Source of the DNA: CAYGZL01 sp964354345
GTDB taxonomy: Bacteria > Chloroflexota > Anaerolineae > Anaerolineales > UBA4823
Assembly (NCBI GenBank): GCA_964354345.1
Contig: CAYGZL010000142.1
Span: forward strand, 1 to 6,124
DNA length: 6,124 nt
Direction of reading: 5' to 3'
Under the pieces are notes generated by a model. The model saw nothing but the letters and a program-made list of their open reading frames with translations, ran no database searches and was not told the DNA's origin. Positions 5,703 to 6,124 of the stretch are shown one piece after another (within the stretch, counting starts at the first letter, position 1; every line of letters starts with the position of its first letter). The position numbers and the translations under genes are program-made.

Positions 5703-5731
5703 GTTAGATGCACAGGGAATACGCACCTAAC
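5703..5731. terminator. Hairpin after the histidine-rich ORF, no clear T tract
   Basis: GTTAGATGC (5703-5711) faces GCACCTAAC (5723-5731) across an 11-base loop. The stem is 9 bp with one A-C mismatch on the + strand; on the - strand that position is a G-U pair, giving a fuller stem. Neither side has a T run, so an intrinsic terminator is not well supported; a rho-dependent end or transcript stabiliser is as likely. Confidence 0.25.
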
Positions 5732-5746
5732 ACTCCCCGTGCTCGG

Positions 5747-5795
5747 GATCGGCAATACTTTGCGGATTTTTATTGTATTGATTGCTGAGCCGATC
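5747..5795. repeat. Interrupted 12-bp inverted repeat upstream of the sigma factor gene
   Basis: GATCGGCAATAC (5747-5758) is matched by GTATTG (5775-5780) and CCGATC (5790-5795), the two halves of its exact reverse complement split by 9 bases (ATTGCTGAG). The apical loop is 16 bases. The result is two stacked 6-bp stems with a one-sided bulge, a shape seen in structured leaders, but no known RNA family is recognised. Confidence 0.35.
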
Positions 5796-5847
5796 AGGGT
5801 TGGCATATCTGCTACCAGCATACAAGCAGGGTTGTAAAATTCTGCTA
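5795..5847 (+). repeat. Two-copy direct repeat before the sigma factor gene
   Basis: CAGGGTTG occurs at 5795-5802 and 5827-5834, and each copy is followed by TCTGCTA (5808-5814 and 5841-5847), making two units with a period of 32-33 bases, about three helical turns. The repeat sits 70-120 bases before the sigma factor start, where a transcription regulator could bind. The 8-mer also occurs at 5408-5415. Confidence 0.35.
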
Positions 5848-5906
5848 ACTTTTTTCTGATTAAAGGATCATATCTAGTAGAGAAGTCCGTTATCAACTCT
5901 ATTAAA

Positions 5907-5910
5907 AAGG
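5907..5910 (+). promoter_or_regulatory. Ribosome binding site of the sigma factor gene
   Basis: AAGG, inside an A-rich run, stands 6 bases before the ATG at 5917 and supports that start. No confident promoter was found upstream; TTGTAA (5832-5837) with TCTGAT (5855-5860) at 17 bases is a weak possibility. Confidence 0.5.
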
Positions 5911-5916
5911 ATTAGC

Positions 5917-6124
5917 ATGGAAGAACAACAAGCGATCGACCTTCTAAAGGTGGGTGACCTGAAGGGCCTCGATATTTTGATCCAACTTTATTACTTCCGA
6001 GCAGTCAAGACGGCCTACCTGATCGTCCAGGATCGCGATGAGGCAGAAGATATCGTGCAAACTGCCTTCGTTCATGCCTGCGAAAAGATTGACCAGCTGG
6101 CTTCGGATCGTTTTGGACCGTGGT
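5917..6124 (+). CDS. ECF (sigma-70 family, RpoE-like) sigma factor, 3'-truncated by window edge
   Basis: Sixty-nine codons are visible before the window ends. The chain starts MEEQQAIDLLKVGDLKGLD, typical for the first helix of ECF sigma factors, then an AYLIVQDRDEAEDIVQ core (33-47) that matches sigma region 2, where DxxxAEDIVQxxF contacts core RNA polymerase and the -10 element. It continues with TAFVHACEKIDQL and RFGPW, where region 2 normally closes with a W-x-xxI-xxN helix beyond the edge. Region 4 must lie outside the window. The protein would direct RNA polymerase to a small stress or envelope regulon; the anti-sigma factor usually encoded just downstream is not visible. Start choice rests on AAGG at good spacing and the family-like N-terminus. 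The gene has its own upstream region of 226 bases and is probably transcribed separately from the operon before it. Confidence 0.92.
   Translation, partial: MEEQQAIDLLKVGDLKGLDILIQLYYFRAVKTAYLIVQDRDEAEDIVQTAFVHACEKIDQLASDRFGPW

Noticed and set aside
5524..5730. 68-codon + strand ORF in a second frame of the histidine-rich region
   Set aside because: It is a shifted reading of the CAT/CAC-rich repeat, giving Ile/Met/Pro-rich sequence with no pattern.
5669..5896. 75-codon - strand ORF between the histidine-rich ORF and the sigma gene
   Set aside because: No family likeness and no convincing ribosome binding site; it covers the hairpins and direct repeats, which suggests regulatory rather than coding DNA.

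Overview
The window looks like a bacterial chromosome segment, most plausibly from the Chloroflexota (class Anaerolineae or a relative). That placement is inferred from the style of the ECF sigma factor start, from a stand-alone ChrB-type domain next to an MFS transporter, and from moderate GC content. No rRNA or other marker gene is present to confirm it. All intact genes are on the + strand. I saw no tRNA, rRNA, CRISPR array or intact insertion sequence.

Layout. (1) 1-1656: the 3' part of a large polytopic membrane protein whose start lies before the window. (2) 1657-2427: about 770 bases without a convincing intact gene. Its left half hides a decayed type II toxin-antitoxin locus on the - strand. 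An AbrB-fold antitoxin remnant (still with a Shine-Dalgarno and ATG) is followed by the start of a PIN/VapC toxin, and both are broken by frameshifts, deletion and truncation. Its right half carries an extended -10 promoter and a strong ribosome binding site in front of a 67-codon ORF of unknown nature, and then a separate promoter for the next operon. (3) 2428-5388: a tightly packed three-gene operon encoding an enolase-superfamily (mandelate racemase-like) enzyme, a stand-alone ChrB C-terminal domain protein and an MFS transporter, with gaps of 1 and 5 bases. (4) 5442-5690: a perfect 16-bp palindrome overlapping the start of a histidine-rich ORF. This ORF looks like the cut-off C-terminal tail of an EamA/DMT-type transporter. 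(5) 5691-5916: an intergenic region with inverted repeats and a repeated 8-mer. (6) 5917-6124: the start of an ECF sigma factor that runs off the window.

How the genes may work together. The operon pairs an enzyme predicted to act on a hydroxy-acid or sugar-acid carboxylate with a chromate-resistance-family domain and an exporter or importer. Two readings fit: a chromate/oxyanion stress module, or a carboxylate uptake and catabolism module in which the ChrB domain has another role. The sequence alone does not decide. The histidine-rich tail and the palindrome next to it suggest that metal handling was once encoded here. The toxin-antitoxin remnant and the transporter tail show that both flanks of the operon have undergone gene decay.
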